Translations under genes and position numbers: made by a program | Shown: piece after piece, positions 34,371 through 44,360 of the stretch | How positions within the stretch are numbered: position 1 is the stretch's first letter | Layout of the letters: the number at the start of each line of letters is the position of its first letter | Assembly (NCBI GenBank): GCA_008973525.1 | Contig: WACJ01000182.1 | Coordinates: forward strand, 186,001-250,000 | Source: Stenopsyche tienmushanensis | Taxonomy: Eukaryota > Arthropoda > Insecta > Trichoptera > Stenopsychidae | Direction: 5' to 3' | Length of the DNA: 64,000 nt | Notes under the pieces: generated by a model | Seen by the model: the letters and a program-made list of their open reading frames with translations, nothing else | What the model was told of the DNA's origin: nothing | Databases searched by the model: none

Positions 34371-36145
34371 ACATAATTTTACTAAAAAAAATTGTTATTG
34401 TTGTTTTTTAATTACCTTATTAAAAATGCCTTTTTCAATTGCATCGGGGTTATTGGATCTTGTTTTTTGTTGAAGGATCTGGTCCAATGACACAACGCCT
34501 TCTTGACTCTTGAGTTGAGGCTAGGGGTCCCAAATATTCGTAAAATCAATTATTCGAATATCGAATAAGGTTGGGAACTTATGATCTATACAAACAAGGT
34601 AGTTCAACTTGGTATGTATTCAGGTTTATATGCAAAAAAAATCGAATGTGCATTTATAAAGAACGCTAGGGCTGTTACTCAGCACTCCATATGTATCTCA
34701 TATTTCACGTCTAATGGCAACTTCATAATTTTACATTTATTAAACTATATTGCAAAAAACGTTAGATCTAATTCTTTTGAATGAGTGCCATTAAATCTTT
34801 TTCAGAATAACAGTCGCTTCAGAGTGCGCCTTTTAAATAAGGAAGTTTCCCTGTCGCACCCTGTCGTGAGTAGTATTGTGCTTAAGTTATTGGACTTACT
34901 ATTTAATCCACTTGAGTTCACATCTGTGGGATGTATGATGAGTGATCACATTTTTAAAAATATACAAACGTTATGTAAAATATGATAAGTTCTCAAAATT
35001 AAACCCACACAAGTGACTGGGAAAAGGTTACTCGATATATCCAATATATTTATACATATTGAATTATTCTGCAATAGTTGACCCTTATTTTCCATTGGAT
35101 TCTAATTTATACAACTTGTTATATGTTCAATAAATTGAGCCAGATTATTAAAAAAAAATGCTTTGGAGTCATAAAAAGAATGTGAGATGTTTATGTATAA
35201 TTGGAAATCCTTGATTCTATGTAAAGCAATACGTGCTCTTCGTATGTAACTCGAAAATAAATTACAAAATGTAGCCTATGTATTGTATAGGATACCCCAA
35301 GGAATGGAGTGGAGAATATTTTGCAGCAATTAAAAATTTAGTAGGTCACAGAACGTTACGAGAGGGTTTTTTGTTAGAGATATGAAGGGATGAGCCCTTT
35401 ATCTCTCCGACAAAAACCCTTCATATGAAATTCTTGCCTGCAGAACAGTTTTGCTCACATGTCAAGTTAATGTCATAGTGATATTAAATATGAATAATGG
35501 TCAGCAAATCTTGGGGAATTTTATGAAAATGCTATATCCGAATTCGCTGTACGTATTCAGGATATTTTTAATATCGCTTCCAGCATTTCGGAGAGGACAA
35601 ATTTCAATTTTTGTCAAGATATTGCTTTATATATCTCAACTACGTTGTATAAGATTCCCGACGTAGAAACCCATTATGATAATGTATATTTCTAATATAT
35701 TATATCATGGGCGGTATATAAATGGATTCGATTATTACGAGTTAATTAATTTCGCATGGAAATTCAATGAGGGTGGAACAACATCCTTATACAATTAGAT
35801 TGAATTCGAATTTATTATGGCCGTGAATTTGCGTTGGATACACAACATCCTTTAAGCTCTATAATTATATTTATTTGCATAAATGTAATCTAGGCCTTCA
35901 TGTCTTTGTGGGACATGCGCTGAATTTCAAACTTGGCTATTATTCGAGTAAATCGCATGCTATTAACGAAGTATTATTGTCGAAATGTCAAACAATGAAT
36001 TATTTTGCATAGCTAATATTTCATCAAGGCGTTTATTTACGTGCTTTTAAAAAACCTTTATTTTTTGAGGAAACAAATAAAAATTATAACATATTATTGA
36101 TCATGCAAAATCACATCACAATACTAAAATCGCTCATATAATACA
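34371..36145. other. Gene-free stretch containing a short repeat shared with the 5.3-kb foldback
   Basis: No gene is recognised. AAATAAGGAAGTTTCCCTG at 34835-34853, preceded by TGCGCCTTT, is identical over 19 bases to the loop of the foldback element at 5522-5540. The word TAGGGGTCCCAAATATTCG at about 34522 resembles a hAT terminus, but no matching inverted end was found. Confidence 0.4.
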
Positions 36146-36300
36146 TACAGAGTGTTTTGTACATGGACTAACATTTTTTTAGGAGTGAGGGAGGTCTTTT
36201 GCTACCTTTCACACAGGCTCTATGTCCTAAATGACAGGGTTGTTGAAATAGTATTTTTTTTCAACATTTTGAAAAAATACCCAAAATTTCACCCTTAAAT
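36146..36300 (+). mobile_element. Mariner/IS630-type repeat end, copy 2
   Basis: TACAGAGTGTTTTGTACATG followed by GGAGGTCTTTTGCTACCTTT and CTATGTCCTAAATGACAGGG aligns with the start of the repeat at 30626. The continuation with the 65-bp units resumes only at about 36990, after other repeats, so the copy seems interrupted. Confidence 0.55.
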
Positions 36301-36479
36301 CGTCATAACTATTTCATCTATGGTTGTAATAGCACTTGATAACTATTTTTGGATTTTGCAATGTATTTTTGATTTTAAAAAATATTATTTAATGCGACAA
36401 GTTTAAAGAAAATAAGTTTTAAGCTTTCAAAGTCGCAAAAAATATGCAAACGAACGAAAAATATCAACTTCTAAACTAT
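36301..36479. other. AT-rich spacer
   Basis: Nothing identifiable; AT-rich. Confidence 0.4.
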
Positions 36480-36815
36480 TTAACAGTGACATCTTACGTC
36501 TCTCTTCAGGTGCAATGTGTTATTTTAACAGCGCCATCTCTTGTGGCCCTGCGGAGATATTACACCTGCTTACTGACCGCTTCTTGCGCGTGAGGCGGGA
36601 TACGCAGGAGGTGGGAGTCGGGAGATTCGTCGGTTGGCCTTGGCTGCGGGAAGTCATCCCTCCTGCAGCCAGATCTCTCTCTCTCTCTATCTGTAGTGTG
36701 GAATAAATAGTTATTTAGCGAAGAGAGTCTTTCCATTCAACGCCCGTCTATTCCCATCCATTCGTCCAGCATCATCACAGCCCGTTAGAAGAACGGACCA
36801 GTTTGTCAGGGTCAG
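36480..36815 (+). repeat. Solo-LTR-like dispersed repeat, copy 1
   Basis: Reads CAGGTGCAATGTGTTATTTT, ACAGCGCCATCTCTTGTGGC, CTTGGCTGCGGGAAGTCATC, GTGGAATAAATAGTTATTTA and CGCCCGTCTATTCCCATCCA. This is the inverse orientation of the copies at 46656 and 50592. The embedded AATAAA followed by a T-rich stretch suggests an LTR polyadenylation region in this orientation. Confidence 0.65.
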
Positions 36816-36839
36816 AGTTAAGAAAATACTTTTTATGTT

Positions 36840-36965
36840 TAAGATGTTTTTATTAAATTTATTTATAAAATTTGTTCAAATTGGCCATCTCTGCTTCGTG
36901 TGCATGCACTACATCCTTTTCTTATTTCAACTGAAGTTGTCTGAAGTAGCATTTCTGTTTTCATT
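36840..36965 (-). repeat. Inverted partial copy of the 30.8-kb repeat tail
   Basis: On the minus strand it reads ATGCTACTTCAGACAACTTC, AAAGGATGTAGTGCATGCAC and GAAGCAGAGATGGCCAATTT, aligning with 30855-30950. The mariner-type repeat here has therefore been rearranged, with its tail in opposite orientation to the adjacent 65-bp units. Confidence 0.55.
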
Positions 36966-37007
36966 TTTACAAATGCGGGGCTTATTTCTTTAATTAGGAT
37001 TTATTTT

Positions 37008-37202
37008 CTATTCCGTGGCTTGCACGGTCACCAAACTTGAGATCACTAGATTTCTTTGTCTAGGGATGTGCCCTATTCTGTGGCTCGCACGGTCAGCAGA
37101 TCTGACAACATTGGATATCTTTGTCTCGGGACGTGGCCTATTCCGTGGCTCGCACGGTTTTCATACTTGACACCACTGAACTTCTTTGTTTAGGGACCTG
37201 CA
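37008..37202 (+). repeat. 65-bp tandem array, three units
   Basis: Units 37008-37072, 37073-37137 and 37138-37202 each begin CTATTCYGTGGCTYGCACGGT and continue with ACTTGA/TCTGACA(A)CC..CTGGATTTCTTTGTCTAGGGA-type sequence, with a period of 65 bp. Each unit resembles the DNA for the transposase segment ARSPDLTPLDFFLWG. Since 65 is not a multiple of three, the array cannot be one continuous reading frame. A shorter version occurs at 30735-30835. Confidence 0.8.
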
Positions 37203-37233
37203 AAAAAAATTAATTTATACGACACAGGTGTCA

Positions 37234-37880
37234 TACAGATAACATACAACGACTAACTGAATTGGGGGATCATTAATGTGCGATCTCATTTCCTGTGGTG
37301 CTGTGTGGTCTGTTCTGGGTTACCCTGGACTAGCCACACAGAGAAGGTCTTCCACTGATCTTTTCGTCCCGCTAGTAACGCTACGCGCAGAGCGTCCAGG
37401 CGACCACCCCTTTTGCTCCGCGTCCTCCAGAACAGCTTTAGACAATTGCACCCGAGGGTGCGGCGGAGGAGGAAGGACAAAGGTTAAAGCTAAATTCAAA
37501 AGGCTACAAGGGCTACCCCTTTCCCATGGTAATCGTATTGGTTCGATCATTTGTAGTACCGAGCCACGGAGATGAGTCGCCGTTCGAGCAGCCTAAAACC
37601 GTTCTTCCCTGTTTGCCTAGGCTGTTGAGGATAGTGGTGAGCCTTTGACATAGTCTCCACCAACTAATGTAATCGGCTGTTCCACGCACCCCTTTATGGG
37701 TGCACAGCACAGGGTGACCTGCGCACCCAACTCATGCTCCCTGGGTTACCCCAACTGCGTTTGATGAGGAAACCGACGAGGTTACTTTCACGCACCTCTT
37801 CTACATATCATTACCCCAGGGGTTCAATCGTTGCCCACGGGCGTAGGGTTGGCTCTCCCCTGAGGTTTTATGAGTGGGTA
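37234..37880 (+). repeat. GC-rich dispersed repeat, copy 2 (longer)
   Basis: The first 355 bp match the copy at 20258. The remaining GC-rich sequence (37590-37880, with CCACCAACTAATGTAATCGG, CCTTTATGGGTGCACAGCAC and CCCACGGGCGTAGGGTTGGC) has no partner in this window. It directly follows the 65-bp array. ORFs over it are not recognisable proteins. Probable retroelement 5' region; unclassified. Confidence 0.7.
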
Positions 37881-39674
37881 TCATATGGTCACACTTTGAT
37901 TAATATTACTCGTATATTGGCTCTTCGTGATCTTATCGGGACATATTTTATGAATGATGTTTATGTATTGTTGCAAATCATTTTTTGCAACAGTAAGAAA
38001 AATTGTATAATATATAATTGATAGAATCGTATGAACACAGCAGCCATTATAATTCTAATATTTAATTGATTTATTTAAATTCGTGTGATGTATTTATGCA
38101 GAGATTTTAATCTGATTTGGAAATCGTCGGTGTGGTTCGTTGTTATGAATTTATGAATAAATTTATCGCCGATATTTTTGGCGTTTGATTGATTAGGTCT
38201 TATTTCCCATTGATGGTTTTGTACGGGAGGAATAATTCTGTTTTGTATTATATAAACAACAAAGATATTTTGTCCCGGAGCAAACAAAGTTGAGCCGTTT
38301 CCCGATCGCGCCGTATATTCTTATTGTTGGAGTTGAAGGCCCCCGAATGATTATTGAAAATTTCTTTCTCGGGCGATGTTTACTTCTCCCATAGGATAGA
38401 ATCATTATCGGGAGGGGCGTATTAAATATTGGATAAATATTTTTGTTTGTTTGCCTGTTTGCTGCTAAAATAAGCCCCGGCACAACCCATGGAAATCTAA
38501 CGGGAAAAATAACAACGTTTACGAAAGGAAAACACATAAATTAGCAAAAATAACAAGCGTTACGAGTTATCAAGATGTCGATAACAAGATGGAAAGCAGG
38601 CACATAACAAACACCGGATGAAGGTTATATTTTCCTTTTTTATCGGAAATAGCTTCCGATTTTCTCCGGGTCTAGTGTTTTATAACCACTATAAATATTT
38701 ATGGGGTATTCCGGCTATGGGTCTGCGATTGCACTCGTCATTTGTGACACTCGAGCTTTCTCTCTTTCTGGAACAACCGCATAATTCCATCTATTTGTTA
38801 AAGTCGCTCTTATTTTTGGTTGCCATATTTGACTTTGAAAAGATAAATTGAATGAATCAACTATGAACGTTCATAAATTAAAACCTTAGAGAGTGAGGTC
38901 AAGATTTTTTCAAAATAAATTGGATCTATTCATGGAAAAATAAACTTATGTTTTCTCACTAAATATGATTTAAGTTTGTTGAAAATATTGAACATTTATT
39001 TATGACCGGAAAGTATTCCTTTTCACTCACTGATTCGAATAAGAACTCAATATATTTATTTAATATGTATGAATATTATCACATATAAGAAGAAAAAGTT
39101 TTGGAACAGTGGGTTAAATCTTGAATTTTTATTTCAAGAGAAAAAAGATATACCAAAAATATTGATATTTCTGATCGATATGGATTGGATTGGATCGATT
39201 GGATTTTCAACAATTATTAAAATATGGATATGATAATGGGTCTGAAATTTTTCGCACTTGATGTGCTTTAAATAATGACCCACGCATGTCATGGAACTCT
39301 CATAATCACTCGCTGTTTCAAACCATGGGCAGACTTTCACTTCAATCAAATACGGTTATCGAATCATGTGGAATAGCAGTTGCAAATCGGTTAAATAGGA
39401 ATGATTAATTTACTCGGAAAAATATGAAAATAATAGATAAGCAGGATATTCTGCAGTAAAAAGTTATGTGAATAAAAATCGACTTCATTGTTGTAAGAGT
39501 TCTAAAAACTTGTCGAAAGATTAAAAATATCTATATATATAATATGAAGCATCATAGATATTTTTACGCGGTTCTCAATTGCAAGATTTTTCATAATTAA
39601 AATAAAATCGATTTTGAATGAAGATTTTCTGGATAATTCCGATTCCATTCAAACTTAGTTGGATAAATTGAAGC
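37881..39674. other. Gene-free stretch
   Basis: No gene is recognised. 38190-38640 is more GC-balanced and contains only opposing ORFs without family features. Confidence 0.4.
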
Positions 39675-40000
39675 TTAACCCTTTGAGTAGTGAGCTAATT
39701 TTAAATCATCATCAACTTAGAAGCTATATTCGTATGTCCGCCACTTATCATCAGGTACAAATTCACTTATCTGTCAAGACCACCGCAGCGTGTATGAAGC
39801 TTGTATATTAATAAATAAACACTGTTGATAGCTTACAATTTTCAGTCATTTCTTCAAGTAAACATAGCCAATACACATGACATCGATTAATTTGGGTTAT
39901 CATTATTAGTCAATAAATTTGGGTTATTGATCTATACAATCGTACGATGTACGCAAGACACTCACAAGAATCACTGGAATTAAAATCAAACTTGAAATAG
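39675..40000 (+). mobile_element. piggyBac-type MITE, 5' part and core
   Basis: Begins with TTAA at 39675 then CCCTTTGAGTAGTGAGCTAA, TGTCCGCCACTTATCATCAG, CACTTATCTGTCAAGACCAC, CATTTCTTCAAGTAAACATA and ACAATCGTACGATGTACGCA. It ends near CACTGGAATTAAAAT. The TTAA plus CCCTTTGAG start is the piggyBac hallmark. The CTCCGTCTCTGTC tract seen in other copies is deleted here. Confidence 0.7.
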
Positions 40001-42399
40001 GTAAATGGTAATTATTTTTGATAAAATATATACAATAAGAATCACTTTGATATGATGAAGGGCTTATATTTGGGGTTTTTATTTTATGGTGAATAAATTG
40101 TCAATGTTTTTTTTTAAAGTGTAAAGCCACGTTTATTCAAATTTCCTGTTTTAATATCGTACAATATTTGCGCTAAAATAAACCATAATAGCAAATAACG
40201 AGAGTTTACGGTGTTTGAATTATATTTTCGTGCTGTAAAAGTCATAAAATTCATATTAAAAAAGGGTGAATAAAGCATGCTGAAAATGTATACAGTTTCG
40301 TAATATTAATATTAGACTCGTAATAAATTTCGGTAATAAAATTTTCTGAAAATCCCTGCAGCCATTCGTCCTTTTCGCAGGGACGACGCTTGAGCAGAAA
40401 CTTTATTTTTTATGAGTTCGTTAGGGTCGGCGTGAATTGCGATACGATCCAGGAGGAGAGGGCGTGATGATTTTCGCTCATCAGTCCTCATTTGGGGAAT
40501 ACCTGGAGCGTTTAAGCGAATAATCTCATCGGGTAATGAGAATCTATGTAGGTTTGTTTGTATACAAGAACAGCTGATTTTATAAGGGTGGTGGAGAGCG
40601 GCGCTCGGCACGTTCCTCTACAGATTATTTCAAGGGCTCCAGCTGCTACGAAAATAGATGTCTCTTCCCACCAAGGGAGAACCCGAGGGAGGAAATCTCC
40701 CGGGGAAAGACTCGGTTCCTTCTTGCGTCTCTTTCTATAGACTCTGCTCGTGTATTTCCGAGCTCACTGTTGCCAGGCAGCTCGGAGGGCGCAAGGTGAA
40801 CTTGACTTCCCTCACGTACAAATTGCAAAAATAAACCAAAACCGTCCTGCTTTTATTGGCAAATTCAAAATTAACAAGATGTTTGCGGCGATAAAGAGTA
40901 ATTGAAATCGACATTTGAGGGGAGGTCTGCGAGGGTGCTGCTCAGATTGGGTTCGAATTAATTTTAAAATCGGCTCCCAAATCAATATTGACTAGAGCCA
41001 TGTTGCCTTGCTTATATATCATATTTATACAGCTTTGACTAAATTAAAACAATTGTTGATTTTAAAAAATGACTTCTAATTGATGATGATGATTGAAATA
41101 ATCTATAGAATGAATGGCAAAACATATAAAGTTAGATGCGAAATGAGATTGTATTTAATATTTTTTATTAAGATGAAATGTAGTAGAGAATTAAAAAGCT
41201 GGCTAAAATATGCACGTACGTTAGTTGGTACGGGCGATGGCAGAATTCAAAATAAACACTCTCTCATTTATCTTATCCAAAGCGTTATTTAAAATATTTT
41301 ATATTACATCTATCATTAAAATGATATTATAAATGGGAATAATTTTATCCTTTAATTAAAATGCATTTACATTTTGATTGGGTTGTATTTATTACAAATC
41401 TCATATATCTTTTAAGCGATTTTATATTAAAATTGATACACATGCTTTAGCATTGTAGCGTGATTTATCACGGAACTATAAGTTAACTATATTAATAGTT
41501 TGTGTACATTTGCGAATATATAGAATTAATTTCGTGCCACACCTTGTGTACGATTTTTTGCGACTCGTATATGATACACTATTACGTTTTTGCTGACTTC
41601 AGCTTCGTGTATTTCATCAGGGCTGTAAAAAACCCTCTTTTCTCTATAAAGCACTTAAAATCTTATCAATAACCCCACTTTCGGACAGGGTTGGAAATGT
41701 ACGAGCATGCTCGATCTTTTGTATGTGAGGGTAGTTTTTTTCTCGTGTGATTGGCGAAGTTCGAGTATTGATCCATGAACATTACCAATTTTCCATTTAT
41801 ATATTTACCTAAGGTTATGTGAGCTTGATTTATACAGGCGTATGTATTATTTTTGTTCGCGTGCCTTGCGAAACCTTTCAATGTGTTTTCTTTGTTAATA
41901 CAATTTCATATTTTTCTGGTCTTTCGATTTATTTGACGCGGCAATAAGTCGTTGTGCTTCAATTCAAATTAAACGAATCCTTATGGAACAAACGGAAATT
42001 TATATTTTTTACGACTCGTCGGAATAAACCTTAAAATACCAAATGAGTTTTTGGCTTTGTAATTAGGCTCTGAGCCTAGCAAAATACAATAAATATAACA
42101 TGAAAATATTAAAACATCAAAAAATTGGGTATGCACATATTTATGATTTTGATAACAAAGGGCTATTTTTCGTGATATCGTTATTACTACAATAATTAAT
42201 TATAATCCAACTGGATCTTCTTTCGTCATAATAACCACACGTTCTCAATAACATGTAATAAATTTATGTATTTATTATTTTCAATCAATGAAAATATTAC
42301 ATAAGTACAATAGATGTAACTTATTTTAGCTGTATCTTAATATCCATGCTTTTATCAGTCGAATTTTCGACTTTAGCTTTTTAAAAGTCATATATTATC
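40001..42399. other. Gene-free stretch with a GC-balanced tract at 40310-41000
   Basis: No gene is recognised. 40310-41000 has balanced composition, some CpG and a local hairpin (GGAGAACCCGAGGGAGG...CTCCCGGGG). The translations on both strands do not look like known proteins. Possible regulatory sequence. Confidence 0.4.
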
Positions 42400-42905
42400 A
42401 TTACACTTATTTGATAAAATGTCCAGAATTAATCCTTATTGAATATCTTCAAGCGCTTTTGATAACACTTTCATCGAGTATCCTCATGAAAAGTAGCTAT
42501 TATTTTCGAGACTAATCTTGAACCATCTTTAAATACAGCTTTTTCTTGGATAACACCCTTGCATCCTTATTATTCGGAGTATGTTCGATTAAATCATTTT
42601 GTCCCATAGCATATTGTAAAAGTTGATTGACTTCTTCCTGGTCAATTTCCAGATTTGTTGATCAGACTGTATAATGAACCCTGAAATGTTTTCCATTGCA
42701 TGAATAATGCTATATACTATGTTCAAAATTCATTGTCAATTCTTCCTCTGTTGCTGCAATTGCATATGCAATAGCGATTCTTATATAATGCACTTTGAAG
42801 AACTTACACAAAGAGTGACTGACTGCATATTGACGCATAATTGACAGATGATGCAATTGATTGCACTGTCGATATTCTAATGAAGATTTGCTGTGCCGGA
42901 AGATC
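42400..42905 (-). pseudogene. Possible Tigger/jerky-like transposase C-terminal remnant
   Basis: The minus strand reads LEIDQEEVNQLLQYAMGQND, the acidic helix style of the C-terminal part of pogo/Tigger transposases, near 42610-42660. It is followed by ARVLSKKKLYLKMVQD. Upstream frames (to 42905) are broken. It lies next to a Tigger-type MITE at 42998. Similarity is of style and short motif only. Confidence 0.3.
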
Positions 42906-42997
42906 AAATAGCTGTAGGTTAAATAATAACGATACCAGTTAATTCATAGCTACAAAAATATAAAGCTATACAATTTGGCAAAATTACATTGTAATTA

Positions 42998-43441
42998 CGC
43001 TCGAATCTTTTTTTGTGCGACTTTTTTTTGGTGCGATTTCGAAGTTATGCGGTTTTTTTAATTTTTTTTTTAATTTCATAAAGAGTACGTATCGAGATAT
43101 TTTGGATAAAATAGGAAATACATCATCAATATTAACGGAAATTTGGAAAAAAACATATAATTTGGGACTGGGTAAATCATATTACATCTGCTATCACTGA
43201 ATTACGACTACGCACTTTATTCTGGTTTAGATTCTTTTTTGAAATCTTTTAACGCGAATGATGCAAGACGTCCTTTAAATGTTACCAAAAATATTATTTC
43301 TTAATTGCCTTATTATTTTCCTGTTTTTTTTTTTTCACTTTTTTTATGCGATTTTAGATATATTTTATATAGCTGTTTCAGAGATATGCGGTTTTTAAAA
43401 TCTTCACTTTTTATTTATCGCGAAAAAAGGTTTAAGTGTAC
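42998..43441 (+). mobile_element. Tigger-type MITE, two-ended copy
   Basis: Left end TACGCTCGAATCTTTTTTTG, then TGCGATTTCGAAGTTATGCGG and AGAGTACGTATCGAGATATTTTGGATAAAAT. The middle has ATGATGCAAGACGTCCTTTAAATGTTACC. The right end is AAAAAAGGTTTAAGTGTA. It parallels 59003-59508 over nearly its whole length, with a damaged right subterminal region. Confidence 0.75.
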
Positions 43442-43690
43442 TAATTTTACTCTCTTTCTCTACTTGTTTTGCTGTATTTAATTAAAAATAATAGTATTTG
43501 TCGATATGTATACTTGTAAGCTAACATTTGTTAGCCTAATTTATGATATCTTAGCTTCATTTAGGAAATACTTAAATAATTTGTTGGCATATATAAATTT
43601 AAACAATTTTGTTCTGTTTCATAATATTTAATTGCTCATACTTCTATTTCCTTAAAAAGCTTGCCGTAACCAAACCTAACCCGATTTAAC
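43442..43690. other. AT-rich spacer
   Basis: Nothing identifiable between the two MITEs. Confidence 0.4.
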
Positions 43691-44360
43691 TTAACCCTTT
43701 GAGTAGTGAGTTAATTTAAAATCTTCATAATCTTAGATGCTATATTTGCTTGTCCGCCACTTATTATTCATACAAATTCACTTATTTGTCAGGACCGCAG
43801 CAGCGCGTATGAAGTTTATATTTAACACTCTCGTAGCCCAACGTGAATCGGTGCTCTTTTTCACGGGCCTCAAATACGATAGTCGGAGCGTAAACAGAAG
43901 GTTGTAATGTACAAAAACAAAGTGAAAATAACCAAGTGCAAACAGACAAGTGTAGGAATGCAAGTTTTGAAGTCGATATCAAAAGATGTTTAGACAGTTA
44001 TCATCTAGAAGATATTATAGAAAGACGTTTATAATATTTGCAAGTCGTAATAGAAACGCTTTTTGGAGACTTCGGAGGCGTGCATATCTGGACGCAGCGA
44101 CGAACGAGTTATCAGTAATTTCTTCAAGTAAACAAAAACAATACACTTGAAATCGATTCATTATATCATTCACATATCATTATTAGTCGATAAATTTGGG
44201 TTAACGATCTATACAATCGTACGATGTACACATCATACACTCTTCGTCTCTGTCTCCCATGCACGGTTACCGAACTGCACTACGTTTTATCCGTCTCTGT
44301 CTCTCTCCAAGTTCAACGTACAAAAGTGCTCTTTCTGCATCACTGGAATTCAGATTTATA
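43691..44360 (+). mobile_element. piggyBac-type MITE, longest copy
   Basis: TTAA at 43691 followed by CCCTTTGAGTAGTGAG, TGTCCGCCACTTATTATTCA, CACTTATTTGTCAGGACCGC, then about 290 bp not present in the 39675 copy (43810-44100, with opposing ORFs of no known family). After that come CAGTAATTTCTTCAAGTAAACA, TTTGGGTTAACGATCTATAC, ACAATCGTACGATGTACACA, CGTCTCTGTCTC tracts, AAGTTCAACGTACAAAAGTG and CATCACTGGAATTCAGAT. The 3' TTAA end is not preserved. Confidence 0.7.

Noticed and set aside
34521..34580. hAT terminal repeat at TAGGGGTCCCAAATATTCG, and a similar GGGTCCCCAAACTCC at about 32057
   Set aside because: The two occur in the same orientation, not inverted, and the nearby inverted match (GGTTGGGAACTTA) is too short; not enough to define the ends of the hAT pseudogene.
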